A model generated the notes under the pieces. The model did not search any database. It was not told where the DNA came from and was given only the letters and a program-made list of their open reading frames with translations. The translations under genes and the position numbers were made by a program. A DNA stretch of 64,000 bases from Pseudomonas sp. ML96 (GTDB lineage Bacteria > Pseudomonadota > Gammaproteobacteria > Pseudomonadales > Pseudomonadaceae), in NCBI RefSeq assembly GCF_000761545.1, contig NZ_JPMY01000046.1:88976-152975 (forward strand), given 5' to 3'. Every line of letters begins with the position of its first letter. Position 1 is the stretch's first letter. Shown here piece by piece: positions 24,111 through 32,563 of this stretch.

Positions 24111-25166
24111 TCAGGCCGGTTGCTGGACGGGCGCGGCGGCCTCTTTGCTCGGCGCATCCCAGCGGTTGGCGCGGGCGAAGGTGCCGAAGTCGTTGAAACG
24201 CACACCCATCTCACGCATCACCTTGTGCGCCACGTTCGCGGTCATCTGGCGGATGTAGAAGGGCTCCTTGACCACGAAGTGGTGGATCGCATGGGTGCTG
24301 CCGAAGTTGAAGCAGAACGCCTGCAGCGGCAGCAGCCACCAGGGGTTGAGCACCTGGGTCTGCTGCACCACGTTGCCCAGCTCGACGTCGCCGTAGTAGT
24401 GCATGTTGGAGCTGACGAAGTGCAGGCAGAAAGTGCGCAGCACATTGGGGCCGACCAGCACGACCACGGCGAAGGTGATGCCATCCATCACCGCCAGGGT
24501 GGTGGCCGACCAGGCCACCGGCGCGCCGGCAGCGGAAGCGACGAAGTCGATCAGATGGAAGCCGAGGAACACGTACCAGGCGCCCCAGTTGAGCAGGCCC
24601 AGCGGCGCATAGCCCTTGAGCGTGCGGCTGACGATCATCTTGCGGCGCTCCCAGGTCGGTGCGCGCAGGAAGCGGATGAACGAGGACATCACGTTGTCGC
24701 CGACCATCAGCAGGCGGGCGAAGCCCCAGGGCTCGCCGTTGGTGATGGCGCGCTCTTCCAGGTCGGTCTCGGTGCCGGAGACCTTGTGGTGATTGAGGTG
24801 CAGGTGGCGGCGGATCCACGGATTGATGGTGCTCGGCCGCGCCATCCACACCAGCGCCATCATCAGGTTGTGCGGCACGCGCTGCTTGCGGAAGTACATG
24901 GAGTGGATCAGGTCGTGTTCCAGCTCGTGGGTCAGCGAGGCGAAGAAGGCGTTGGCCAGCAGGCACGCCCACCAGGCGATGGCGCCCTCGGCGTAGAGCC
25001 AGGCGCTGCCGAGCATTCCGGCCAGGGCGAAGGCGAGGATGCCGGCGCCGATGGCGTCCTGGTGGCGCAGGATCGGAAAGCGCTGGCGCAGGCTGTCGCC
25101 ATGCGCCATCACCACGGCGCGAATATGCGCCGAGCGTTCTTGGTGGGTTGCAGGAGTCGGGGTCAT
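24111..25166 (-). CDS. Membrane fatty-acid desaturase/hydroxylase-like di-iron enzyme
   Basis: This 351-residue integral membrane protein carries the histidine boxes of the desaturase/alkane-hydroxylase superfamily: HELEHDLIH (80-88), HLNHH (123-127) and HAIHH (292-296). Spans surround LAFALAGMLGSAWLYA and TFAVVVLVGPNVL. The family inserts double bonds or hydroxyl groups using O2, a di-iron centre and electrons from ferredoxin or rubredoxin. Rubredoxin and a flavoprotein are encoded downstream in the same direction. The ATG at 25166 has GAGGA before it; an upstream in-frame start at 25193 is less likely. The substrate is unknown. It is divergent from an AraC regulator. Confidence 0.88.
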   Translation of the reverse strand: MTPTPATHQERSAHIRAVVMAHGDSLRQRFPILRHQDAIGAGILAFALAGMLGSAWLYAEGAIAWWACLLANAFFASLTHELEHDLIHSMYFRKQRVPHNLMMALVWMARPSTINPWIRRHLHLNHHKVSGTETDLEERAITNGEPWGFARLLMVGDNVMSSFIRFLRAPTWERRKMIVSRTLKGYAPLGLLNWGAWYVFLGFHLIDFVASAAGAPVAWSATTLAVMDGITFAVVVLVGPNVLRTFCLHFVSSNMHYYGDVELGNVVQQTQVLNPWWLLPLQAFCFNFGSTHAIHHFVVKEPFYIRQMTANVAHKVMREMGVRFNDFGTFARANRWDAPSKEAAAPVQQPA

Positions 25167-25271
25167 GCACGCATCCTCTTGTAGCGGCGCCATGCGGGGC
25201 GCCGGGGATCGTTGTTGTGATCAGGCCAGACTAGAGTGCGCGCCGGTACGGCAGCGCGCCCGACCGACCAC

Positions 25272-25301
25272 GCCAACCTGTTGACCGAGAATGCCAACCT
25301 G
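25272..25301. promoter_or_regulatory. Direct repeat typical of AraC-family operators
   Basis: GCCAACCTG occurs at 25272-25280 and again at 25293-25301, exactly 21 bp apart (two helical turns), in the region between the desaturase-like gene and the AraC regulator. Each copy is preceded by a GACC-containing segment. This is the usual layout for a dimeric or doubly bound AraC regulator. Confidence 0.55.
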
Positions 25302-25302
25302 C

Positions 25303-26310
25303 ATGACTGAAGCCTCCACCCTGGCCAGCTGGACCCGAGCGCTGCGCCGCCAGCTCGACAGCCTCGGCCTGGACAGCGCCGCCCTGTGCCGCGAGGCCGG
25401 CCTCGACCCGGCGCTGATGGACGACCCCAACGCGCGCTACCCGCTGCCGGCCACCACGCGCCTGTGGCAACTGGCCGTGGCCGCCAGTGGCGACCCGACC
25501 CTCGGCCTGCACACCTCGCGGCACGTGGCGCCGACCACCTTCCACGCCATGGGCCTGGCGGTAATGGCCAGCGGCAGCCTGCGCGAGGTGTTCGAACGCA
25601 TCGTGCGCTACCACCAGGTGGTCAGCGATGCGCTGGAGCTGGAGCTGCGCGAGGTCGGTGAGGTTTGCGAGCTGCACCTGCGTCTGCCGCCCGACGGCCC
25701 GGCACCCGCCCCCGAGGCCATCGACGCCTTCGCCGCCATCTATGTACGCACCTGCCGCAATCGCCTGGGCCGCGACTACGCACCGCTGTCGGTGCATCTG
25801 CGCCGCGCCGCGCCCAGCGATCCGCAGCCGTGGCTGGAAGTGTTCCGCGCCCCGGTGCACTTCTGCGCCGCCGAGGACATGCTGTGCTTCGCCAGCGCCG
25901 ACCTCGATCGACCGTTGACCGACGGCAACCCGGAACTGGCCGCGCACAACGAGGCGGTGTTGCAGAAACGCCTGGAAGCGCTGCAACCGGACACCGTGGC
26001 ACGCCGCCTGCGCCGCGCCCTGGAGCAGTACCTGCCGAATGGCGAACCCTCGGCCGAGGCCCTGGCCCACGGCCTGCACCTGAGCCTGCGCAGCCTGCAG
26101 CGCCACCTCAGCGACGAGGGCAGCAGCTACGAGCAAGTGCTGGCCGACACCCGCCGCGACCTGGCGCAGAACCACCTGCGCCAGGACGACTGCTCGATCA
26201 GCGAAGTGGCCTACCTGCTCGGCTTCTCCGACAGCAGCAGTTTCAGCCGCGCCTTCAAGCGCTGGACCGGGCAGAGTCCCAGCCAATATCGCGATTCGCT
26301 ACGCGGCTAA
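25303..26310 (+). CDS. AraC-family regulator (OruR/ArgR-like N-terminal domain type)
   Basis: The protein is about 335 residues. The N-terminal effector domain (LASWTRALRRQLDSLGLDSAALCREAGLDPALMDDPNARYP) is the arabinose-binding-like type common in Pseudomonas. The C-terminal double helix-turn-helix holds LSLRSLQRHLSDEGSSYEQVL and SISEVAYLLGFSDSSSFSRAFKRWTGQSP. The start could also be the in-frame ATG at 25291; that would place the second repeat of the operator inside the gene. It is divergent from the desaturase-oxidoreductase-rubredoxin operon, its probable target. A hairpin follows the stop. Confidence 0.9.
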   Translation: MTEASTLASWTRALRRQLDSLGLDSAALCREAGLDPALMDDPNARYPLPATTRLWQLAVAASGDPTLGLHTSRHVAPTTFHAMGLAVMASGSLREVFERIVRYHQVVSDALELELREVGEVCELHLRLPPDGPAPAPEAIDAFAAIYVRTCRNRLGRDYAPLSVHLRRAAPSDPQPWLEVFRAPVHFCAAEDMLCFASADLDRPLTDGNPELAAHNEAVLQKRLEALQPDTVARRLRRALEQYLPNGEPSAEALAHGLHLSLRSLQRHLSDEGSSYEQVLADTRRDLAQNHLRQDDCSISEVAYLLGFSDSSSFSRAFKRWTGQSPSQYRDSLRG

Positions 26311-26641
26311 GCTGTAGTGCGTGGCGAACAGCGCTACAGCTCAACTTGACACTAGCGTTCTAGATATCGAACAGACAAAACCACCGTTCGCCTTGCCACT
26401 CGCCACGCTGCAATCCACGCACGGCCTCGCCTGCGCCCCTTTTACCGAGGAAAGGCCGGGGAAAGGATGGTCGTTCATTCTTTTTGGTTATTTTGTTGGT
26501 TTTATCGAACATAGCTCTTGCCCTTTCCCCACCATGGCCCTAGGATTCGTTTGACATTTCAAACGCTGGGCAGCGCTATTCGGCTGCCCGCTTTTTTGCT
26601 TGATTGCCTGCCCCATCGGCGCCGTGCACCAGGAGAACAAC
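26311..26641 (+). promoter_or_regulatory. 331-bp region between the AraC gene and gabD with two hairpins
   Basis: No convincing gene is present. GCTGTAGTGC (26311-26320) pairs with GCGCTACAGC (26331-26340), probably ending the AraC transcript. An AT-rich stretch (about 26470-26520) may hold the gabD promoter. A TTGACA at 26551 is followed by a true terminator shape, GGGCAGC (26568-26574) with GCTGCCC (26583-26589) and then GC and six T's. It ends only 44 bp before gabD. It either ends an unseen small transcript or attenuates gabD. Confidence 0.5.
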
Positions 26642-28093
26642 ATGCAACTGAAAGACGCCCAGCTGTTCCGCCAGCAAGCCTATGTCAACGGCACCTGGCT
26701 GGACGCCGACAGCGGCCAGACCATCAAGGTCAACAACCCGGCCACTGGCGAAATCCTCGGCAGCGTGCCGAAGATGGGCGCCGCCGAAACCCGCCGCGCC
26801 ATCGAAGCCGCCGACAAGGCCCTGCCGGCCTGGCGCGCGCTGACCGCCAAGGAACGTGCCGGCAAACTGCGCCGCTGGTTCGAGCTGATGATCGAGCACC
26901 AGGACGACCTCGGCCGCCTGATGACCCTCGAACAAGGCAAGCCGCTGGCCGAAGCCAAGGGCGAAATCGCCTACGCCGCCTCCTTCCTCGAGTGGTTCGC
27001 CGAAGAAGCCAAGCGCGTCTATGGCGACGTGATCCCGGGCCACCAGCCGGACAAGCGCCTGATCGTGATCAAGCAGCCGATCGGCGTGACCGCGGCCATC
27101 ACCCCGTGGAACTTCCCGGCGGCGATGATCACCCGTAAAGCCGGCCCGGCCCTGGCCGCTGGCTGCACCATGGTGCTCAAGCCGGCTTCGCAGACCCCTT
27201 ACTCCGCCCTGGCCCTGGCCGAGCTGGCGCACCGCGCCGGCATCCCGGCTGGCGTGTTCAGCGTGGTCACCGGTAGCGCCGGCGACATCGGCTCCGAGCT
27301 GACCAGCAACCCGATCGTGCGCAAGCTGAGCTTCACCGGCTCCACCGAAATCGGCCGTCAGCTGATGGCCGAATGCGCCAAGGACATCAAGAAGGTGTCC
27401 CTGGAGCTGGGCGGCAACGCGCCGTTCATCGTCTTCGACGACGCCGACCTGGACGCTGCCGTCGATGGCGCGCTGATCTCCAAGTTCCGTAACAACGGCC
27501 AGACCTGCGTGTGCGCCAACCGCCTATACGTGCAGGACGGCGTGTACGACGCCTTCGTCGAAAAGCTCAAGGTCGCCGTAGCCAAGCTGAACATTGGTAA
27601 CGGCCTGGAAAGCGGCACCACCACCGGCCCGCTGATCGACAACAAGGCCGTGGCCAAGGTCCAGGAACACATCGAGGACGCCGTCGGCAAAGGCGCCACC
27701 CTGGCCCTCGGCGGCAAGCCGCATGCCCTGGGCGGCAGCTTCTTCGAGCCGACCATCCTGATCAACGTGCCGAACAACGCTGCCGTGGCCAAGGAAGAGA
27801 CCTTCGGCCCGCTGGCCCCGGTGTTCCGCTTCAAGGACGAGGCCGACGTGATCGCCATGTCCAACGACACCGAATTCGGCCTGGCCTCCTACTTCTACGC
27901 CCGTGACCTGGGCCGCGTGTTCCGCGTGGCCGAGGCCCTGGAGTACGGCATGGTCGGCATCAACACCGGCCTGATCTCCAACGAAGTGGCGCCGTTCGGC
28001 GGCATGAAGGCCTCCGGCCTGGGCCGTGAAGGCTCCAAGTACGGCATCGAGGACTACCTGGAAATCAAGTACCTCTGCCTCGGCGGCATCTGA
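26642..28093 (+). CDS. gabD: NADP-dependent succinate-semialdehyde dehydrogenase
   Basis: The 483-residue enzyme oxidises succinate semialdehyde to succinate, the last step of GABA breakdown. ITPWNFPAAMITRKAGPALAAGCTMVLKPASQTP (cofactor site), SFTGSTEIGRQLM, LELGGNAPFIVFDDADLD (general-base Glu) and NNGQTCVCANR (nucleophilic Cys) are all intact. ATG 26642 follows AGGAGAACA, so an in-frame upstream start is unnecessary. It is followed by gabT, with 195 bp between the genes containing two hairpins. Confidence 0.96.
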   Translation: MQLKDAQLFRQQAYVNGTWLDADSGQTIKVNNPATGEILGSVPKMGAAETRRAIEAADKALPAWRALTAKERAGKLRRWFELMIEHQDDLGRLMTLEQGKPLAEAKGEIAYAASFLEWFAEEAKRVYGDVIPGHQPDKRLIVIKQPIGVTAAITPWNFPAAMITRKAGPALAAGCTMVLKPASQTPYSALALAELAHRAGIPAGVFSVVTGSAGDIGSELTSNPIVRKLSFTGSTEIGRQLMAECAKDIKKVSLELGGNAPFIVFDDADLDAAVDGALISKFRNNGQTCVCANRLYVQDGVYDAFVEKLKVAVAKLNIGNGLESGTTTGPLIDNKAVAKVQEHIEDAVGKGATLALGGKPHALGGSFFEPTILINVPNNAAVAKEETFGPLAPVFRFKDEADVIAMSNDTEFGLASYFYARDLGRVFRVAEALEYGMVGINTGLISNEVAPFGGMKASGLGREGSKYGIEDYLEIKYLCLGGI

Positions 28094-28114
28094 TTCAAGC
28101 ATTTCCGTGGGTGT

Positions 28115-28173
28115 CGGGTGAGCAGGCAGGAGCCGTGCTCACCCGGCGTCGGCGTTTCCGGTGGTGGCACCGG
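28115..28173 (+). promoter_or_regulatory. Two hairpins between gabD and gabT
   Basis: CGGGTGAGCA (28115-28124) pairs perfectly with TGCTCACCCG (28136-28145), and CCGGTG (28158-28163) with CACCGG (28168-28173). Neither has a T-run. They may stabilise mRNA ends or lower read-through, so the two enzymes could be made in unequal amounts. Confidence 0.45.
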
Positions 28174-28288
28174 CTAACCCAGCCGACGGCCAGCGAGTAG
28201 ACAGCAGTTCGATCATCGTTAGCTGCAGCGTCGCCCGCCCCGTCATCATCCTTGGACCGGGCCGCCATAAGCGGCTTATGAGGACAAC

Positions 28289-29566
28289 ATGAGCAAGAAC
28301 GAATCCCTCCTGCAACGTCGCCAGGCCGCCGTGGCCCGTGGTGTCAGCCAGATCCACCCGATCGTCGCCGAGCGCGCCGAGAACGCCACCGTGTGGGACG
28401 TCGACGGCCGCGAGTACATCGACTTCGCCGGCGGCATCGCCGTGCTGAACACCGGCCACCTGCACCCGAAGGTGATCGCCGCCGTGCAGGAGCAGCTGAC
28501 CAAGCTGACCCACACCTGCTTCCAGGTGCTGGCCTATGAGCCCTACATCGCCCTGTGCGAAGAGATCGCCAAGCGCGTACCGGGCGACTTCGCCAAGAAG
28601 ACCCTGCTGGTCACCTCCGGCTCCGAAGCCGTCGAGAACGCCGTGAAGATCGCCCGTGCCGCCACCGGCCGCGCCGGCGTGATCGCCTTCACCGGCGCCT
28701 ACCACGGCCGCACCATGATGACCCTGAGCCTGACCGGCAAAGTGGTTCCGTATTCCGCCGGTATGGGCCTGATGCCAGGCGGCGTGTTCCGCGCCCTGGC
28801 ACCGTGCCCGCTGCACGGCATCAGCGAAGACGAGTCGATCGCCAGCATCGAGCGCATCTTCAAGAACGACGCCCAGCCACAAGACATCGCCGCGATCATC
28901 ATCGAGCCGGTACAGGGCGAGGGTGGCTTCTACGTCAACTCCAAGCCGTTCATGCAGCGCCTGCGCGCCCTGTGCGACCAGCACGGCATCCTGCTGATCG
29001 CCGACGAAGTGCAGACCGGCGCTGGCCGTACCGGCACCTTCTTCGCCACCGAGCAACTGGGCGTCGTGCCTGACCTGACCACCTTCGCCAAATCGGTCGG
29101 CGGCGGCTTCCCGATCTCCGGCGTGTGCGGCAAGGCCGAGATCATGGACAGCATCGCCCCGGGCGGCCTGGGCGGCACCTACGCCGGTAGCCCGATCGCC
29201 TGCGCCGCGGCCCTGGCCGTGATGGAAGTGTTCGAGGAAGAGAAACTGCTGGAACGTTCGCAAGCCGTGGGCGAGAAGCTCAAGGCCGGCCTGAACACCA
29301 TCGCCGCCAAGCACAAGGTCATCGGTGACGTGCGCGGCCTGGGTTCGATGGTCGCCATCGAGCTGTTCGAAGGCGGCGACCACAGCAAGCCGGCTGCCGA
29401 GCTGACCGGCAAGATCGTTGCCCGCGCTCGCGAGAAGGGCCTGATCCTGCTGTCCTGCGGCACCTACTACAACGTGCTGCGCTTCCTGATGCCGGTGACC
29501 ATCCCCGATGCCCAGCTGGAAAAAGGCATCGCCATCGTCGCCGAGTGCTTCGACGAGCTGGCCTGA
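28289..29566 (+). CDS. gabT: 4-aminobutyrate aminotransferase
   Basis: This 425-residue PLP enzyme moves the amino group of GABA to 2-oxoglutarate, giving succinate semialdehyde for GabD. It shows VDGREYIDFAGGIAVLNTGH, the GSEAVENAVKIARAATGR cofactor site, IADEVQTGAGRTG, and FAKSVGGGFP with the PLP-binding lysine. Length is normal and GAGGACAAC precedes the ATG. A 5-aminovalerate aminotransferase (DavT) activity is possible in this family and would link to the glutarate genes earlier in the window. Confidence 0.95.
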   Translation: MSKNESLLQRRQAAVARGVSQIHPIVAERAENATVWDVDGREYIDFAGGIAVLNTGHLHPKVIAAVQEQLTKLTHTCFQVLAYEPYIALCEEIAKRVPGDFAKKTLLVTSGSEAVENAVKIARAATGRAGVIAFTGAYHGRTMMTLSLTGKVVPYSAGMGLMPGGVFRALAPCPLHGISEDESIASIERIFKNDAQPQDIAAIIIEPVQGEGGFYVNSKPFMQRLRALCDQHGILLIADEVQTGAGRTGTFFATEQLGVVPDLTTFAKSVGGGFPISGVCGKAEIMDSIAPGGLGGTYAGSPIACAAALAVMEVFEEEKLLERSQAVGEKLKAGLNTIAAKHKVIGDVRGLGSMVAIELFEGGDHSKPAAELTGKIVARAREKGLILLSCGTYYNVLRFLMPVTIPDAQLEKGIAIVAECFDELA

Positions 29567-29656
29567 GGCCTGGCTCACGATCCTGCGTGCCGCCCCTAGT
29601 GCATGGGGGCGGTCCAGATTCGCCCGCGGTCTCACCAGGCCGGGCGACTCCCTCAT

Positions 29657-29681
29657 GACCCGCTTCGGCGGGTCTTTTTTT
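29657..29681 (+). terminator. Strong intrinsic terminator after gabT
   Basis: GACCCGC-TTCG-GCGGGTC (29657-29674) is a UUCG-capped hairpin followed by seven T's. A second hairpin, CCGCCCC/GGGGCGG near 29592-29613, lies just before it. Confidence 0.92.
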
Positions 29682-29785
29682 GCCCGGCATTCGGCCATCG
29701 CCGCATCGCGGCGAAACCAATTGTCTACGCTGCTGGTTATGCGCCGCCTGGCGCCACCCTTTCGTGACCTGCGGCCCGAGACCTC

Positions 29786-30976
29786 ATGCCCAATGTGATC
29801 ATCGCCGACGCCGACCGCTGGAGTGCCGAGCTACTCGCCCAACTGGTGCGCAGCCAGCACCCCAATGCCCGCCTGGAACTGCTGAGCGACGCCCCCAGCG
29901 TGCGCTCGCGCTGCAGCCACGCGCTGCCGGACCTGCTGATCGCCGACCTCAGCCTGCCCGGTGGCGGCGGCCTGGAACTGCTGCGCGAGATGCGCCGCCA
30001 GCGCCGCCAACCGCCGCTGCCGTTCTTCCTGATCGCCGCCGGCATCGACGCCCGTAGCGTGCGCGAGGTGATGCCGCTGGCACCCACCGCTTTTCTCAGC
30101 AAGCCGTTCGATGTGGAAGACCTGCTACGCCGCCTGCGCCAGGCCCTGCCGCAAGACCATGAATATGGCTCGAACCCGGCACCGATCCAGGAGACGCTGG
30201 CCGAGTACCTGACCAAGCATCGCCAGGACGCCACCGGCGCGCCGCTGCTGCGCAACGTACAGGAGGCCCTGCGCCGCTGCATGGAGCCGGAGGGCCACGA
30301 CCTCGGCGAGCTGGAGCAGCTGTTCCGCCAGGACCCGCAGCTCACAGCGCAGCTGATCGCCGCCGCCAACAGCGCCGCCCAGCACTGCGGCAGCAGCTGC
30401 CAGACGCTGGCCCAGGCCCTGCCGCGCCTGGGCCTCAAGCAGAGCCTCAACCTGGCCCTGGGCCTGGCGCTACAACGCAGTATCAGCCTGGAGCAGGAGC
30501 AGTTGCAGGAGCCGGGGCAACGCATCTGGCGCCAGTCGCAGCGCGTGGCCAAGCTGGCGCACTGGCTGGCCCTGCTGCTGGGCGCCGACGGCGAGCGCTG
30601 CTTCACCGCCGGCCTGCTCCATCTGCTCGGCGACCTGGCCGTGCTGCGCAGCATTCAGGACTGGTGCGACCAGGGCGGCAGCGACCTCACGGTGGAACAG
30701 GTGGAGGCCGCCCTGCGCCAGCACGCCGCGCCGTTCGGTTCGGCCCTGCGCACCCGCTGGCGCCTGCCGCTGGAGCTGCGCCAGCTGATCGCCGCGTGCT
30801 TCCAGCTGGGCAGCGGCGTGTACTCGCGCGAGGCGCTGATCCTGCACCTCGCACGGCTCGCCAGCGAACTGCCGGAAGGCAGCGACCCGCGCAGCCTGGC
30901 CGACAGTCGCGCGGCGAAGATGCTGGCGCTGAACCCCAGCCTGCTCGGCTCGCTCCCCGAGCTGGAGCTGAGCTAG
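29786..30976 (+). CDS. Receiver-HDOD response regulator (first of two paralogues)
   Basis: This 396-residue cytoplasmic protein has an N-terminal receiver domain (residues 1-118) with acidic IIADADRW, the phospho-acceptor Asp in LLIADLSLPGG, and Lys in FLSKPFD. An HDOD domain follows (about 165-370; SLNLALGLALQR, HWLALLLGADGERCFTAGLLHLLGDLAVL). HDOD proteins have lost the HD phosphodiesterase metal site and usually act in protein-protein signalling. It aligns along its length with the gene at 33281-34504, for example at FGSALR-RWRLP and LGSGV-SREAL. No partner kinase gene is adjacent. Confidence 0.88.
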   Translation: MPNVIIADADRWSAELLAQLVRSQHPNARLELLSDAPSVRSRCSHALPDLLIADLSLPGGGGLELLREMRRQRRQPPLPFFLIAAGIDARSVREVMPLAPTAFLSKPFDVEDLLRRLRQALPQDHEYGSNPAPIQETLAEYLTKHRQDATGAPLLRNVQEALRRCMEPEGHDLGELEQLFRQDPQLTAQLIAAANSAAQHCGSSCQTLAQALPRLGLKQSLNLALGLALQRSISLEQEQLQEPGQRIWRQSQRVAKLAHWLALLLGADGERCFTAGLLHLLGDLAVLRSIQDWCDQGGSDLTVEQVEAALRQHAAPFGSALRTRWRLPLELRQLIAACFQLGSGVYSREALILHLARLASELPEGSDPRSLADSRAAKMLALNPSLLGSLPELELS

Positions 30977-30983
30977 CCCCGCC

Positions 30984-31580
30984 TCACTGCGCCTGCAGCG
31001 CCTCGCGCACGAAGTCCAGGCGGTCCTGACCGAAGAACAGCTCGTTGCCGACGAACATCGCCGGCGCGCCGAACACGCCGCGCTTGATCGCCTCGTCGGT
31101 ATTGGCCTTGAGCTGGTCCTTGATCGTCTGCTCACTACTCAGCGCCAGCAACTGCTGCGGTTCGAAGCCGCCCTTGACCAGCACCTCGCCCAGCACTGCC
31201 AGGTCGCCGAGGTTGCGCGCCTCGACCCACATCGCCGCGAAGATCAGCGCCAGGAACGCCTCGAAGCGCTCAGGCAGACGCTCCTGCACCGCCACCGCGG
31301 CGCGCATCAGGCCCAGGGTGTTGATCGGAAAGTGCGGGTTGAACTGCATCGGCACCTGGTAACGGCGGGCGTAGCGCGCCAGGTCCTGGATCATGAAGCG
31401 GCCCTTGGCCGGGATGGTCACCGGCGAGGCGTTGCCGATGGCCTGGAACACGCCACCGAGCAACATGGGCTTGTACACCAGGCTCGCGCCGGTCTCGGCG
31501 CACAGCGCCGGCAACTGGGTCCAGGCCAGGTAAGTGGTGGGGCTGCCGAAATCGAAGTAGAACTCGACGGTCTTGCTCAT
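30984..31580 (-). CDS. 2-hydroxychromene-2-carboxylate isomerase / kappa-class GST family (DsbA fold)
   Basis: This 198-residue protein has the thioredoxin-like kappa-GST fold. KTVEFYFDFGSPTTYLAWTQLPAL at the N-terminus has Ser where DsbA has its first Cys, as in the isomerase family. YKPMLLGGVFQAIGN, KGRFMIQDLARYARRY and GVFGAPAMFVGNELFFGQDRLDFV are conserved blocks. The founding members act on naphthalene breakdown products with glutathione; many homologues have unknown substrates. No aromatic pathway genes are near, so the function is generic. It may be co-transcribed with the SDR gene upstream. Confidence 0.9.
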   Translation of the reverse strand: MSKTVEFYFDFGSPTTYLAWTQLPALCAETGASLVYKPMLLGGVFQAIGNASPVTIPAKGRFMIQDLARYARRYQVPMQFNPHFPINTLGLMRAAVAVQERLPERFEAFLALIFAAMWVEARNLGDLAVLGEVLVKGGFEPQQLLALSSEQTIKDQLKANTDEAIKRGVFGAPAMFVGNELFFGQDRLDFVREALQAQ

Positions 31581-31746
31581 GAATGACTTCTCTCTTTTTG
31601 ATTGTTCTAACGAAGTTTCGCGACCCTGCGAGCGGCGTTCAGGCTAGGCGGCGCAGCGGGGAGAAAGCGCAGTTGGCTACTGCCAATGAACATTTCGCAC
31701 CGCTGTGCCAACGACGCCTGGGCGCCGCGCAGCGGGTCGGTGCGCG

Positions 31747-32481
31747 TTACCACTTTTCCATCCAGGGGCGGAGATCGAGTTCAAAGGTCCAGGCATCGCG
31801 CGGCTGGGCATGCAGGAACCAGTAGTTGTCGGCGATGTGCTCGGGGTCGAGGATGCCGTCCTGGTCCTTGCGCGCATAGATGTCCGGGAAGGTATCGCGG
31901 ATAAAGGCGGTATCGATGGCGCCATCCACCACCACATGGGCGACGTGGATGTTCCGCGGCCCCAGCTCCCGCGCCATGCTCTGCGCCAGGGCGCGCACGC
32001 CGTGCTTGGCACCGGCGAAGGCAGCGAAGTGCGAGGCGCCGCGCAGGCCGGCGGTGGCGCCAGTGAAGAGGATGGTGCCGCGGCCGCGGGTGACCATGCG
32101 TCGGGCCACGGCCTGGCCGCTGAGGAAGGCCGAGAAGCAGGCCATTTCCCAGATCTTGAAGTACTTGCGCGCGGTCTCGTCGAGGATGCTGCACGGCACG
32201 TTGGCGCCGATGTTGAAAACGAAGGCCTCGATCGGGCCGATATCGCGCTCGATGCCCTCCACCAGCGCCGCCACTTCCTCTTCCTTGCGCGCATCCGAGG
32301 CAAAGCCATGAGCCTCGCCGCCCGCGGCGCGGATCTCGTCGACCAGCGGCTGCAGCTTGTCGGCGCTGCGCCGAGTCACGCAGGCCACATAGCCCTCACG
32401 GGCGAAGCGCTTAGCGATTGCACCGCCCGTTGCGTCGCCGGCACCGATCACCAGCACCACCTTCTTGTTGTTCTCGCTCAT
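31747..32481 (-). CDS. SDR-family protein with Phe in place of the catalytic Tyr
   Basis: This 244-residue Rossmann-fold protein has a modified nucleotide loop (VIGAGDATGGAIAKRF). The active-site helix reads FAGAK (155-159), with Phe where classical short-chain dehydrogenases have the catalytic Tyr of YxxxK. The usual catalytic Ser region is TGATAG. It may therefore bind NAD(P) without normal dehydrogenase chemistry, or use another residue. ATG 32481 has GAGGTGG upstream. It is divergent from a TetR regulator with a palindrome between them, so the two form a regulator-target pair. Confidence 0.88.
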   Translation of the reverse strand: MSENNKKVVLVIGAGDATGGAIAKRFAREGYVACVTRRSADKLQPLVDEIRAAGGEAHGFASDARKEEEVAALVEGIERDIGPIEAFVFNIGANVPCSILDETARKYFKIWEMACFSAFLSGQAVARRMVTRGRGTILFTGATAGLRGASHFAAFAGAKHGVRALAQSMARELGPRNIHVAHVVVDGAIDTAFIRDTFPDIYARKDQDGILDPEHIADNYWFLHAQPRDAWTFELDLRPWMEKW

Positions 32482-32498
32482 GCCGCCCACCTCATTGA

Positions 32499-32512
32499 TA
32501 AACGATCATTTA
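32499..32512. promoter_or_regulatory. Near-perfect palindrome, candidate TetR operator
   Basis: TAAACGATCATTTA is symmetric in 12 of 14 positions (TAAAYGATCRTTTA). It lies 18-31 bp upstream of the SDR start and about 52 bp before the TetR start. This is the expected place for an autoregulated TetR operator covering both promoters. Confidence 0.65.
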
Positions 32513-32563
32513 GTAAAGAAACGTTATGCTATGCTCGCAGCACTCGTCAAGCAGGATTCCAGC

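Noticed and set aside
26321..26554. Possible 77-codon gene between the AraC regulator and gabD
   Set aside because: It has no good ribosome site or family, and its composition looks like translated intergenic DNA.
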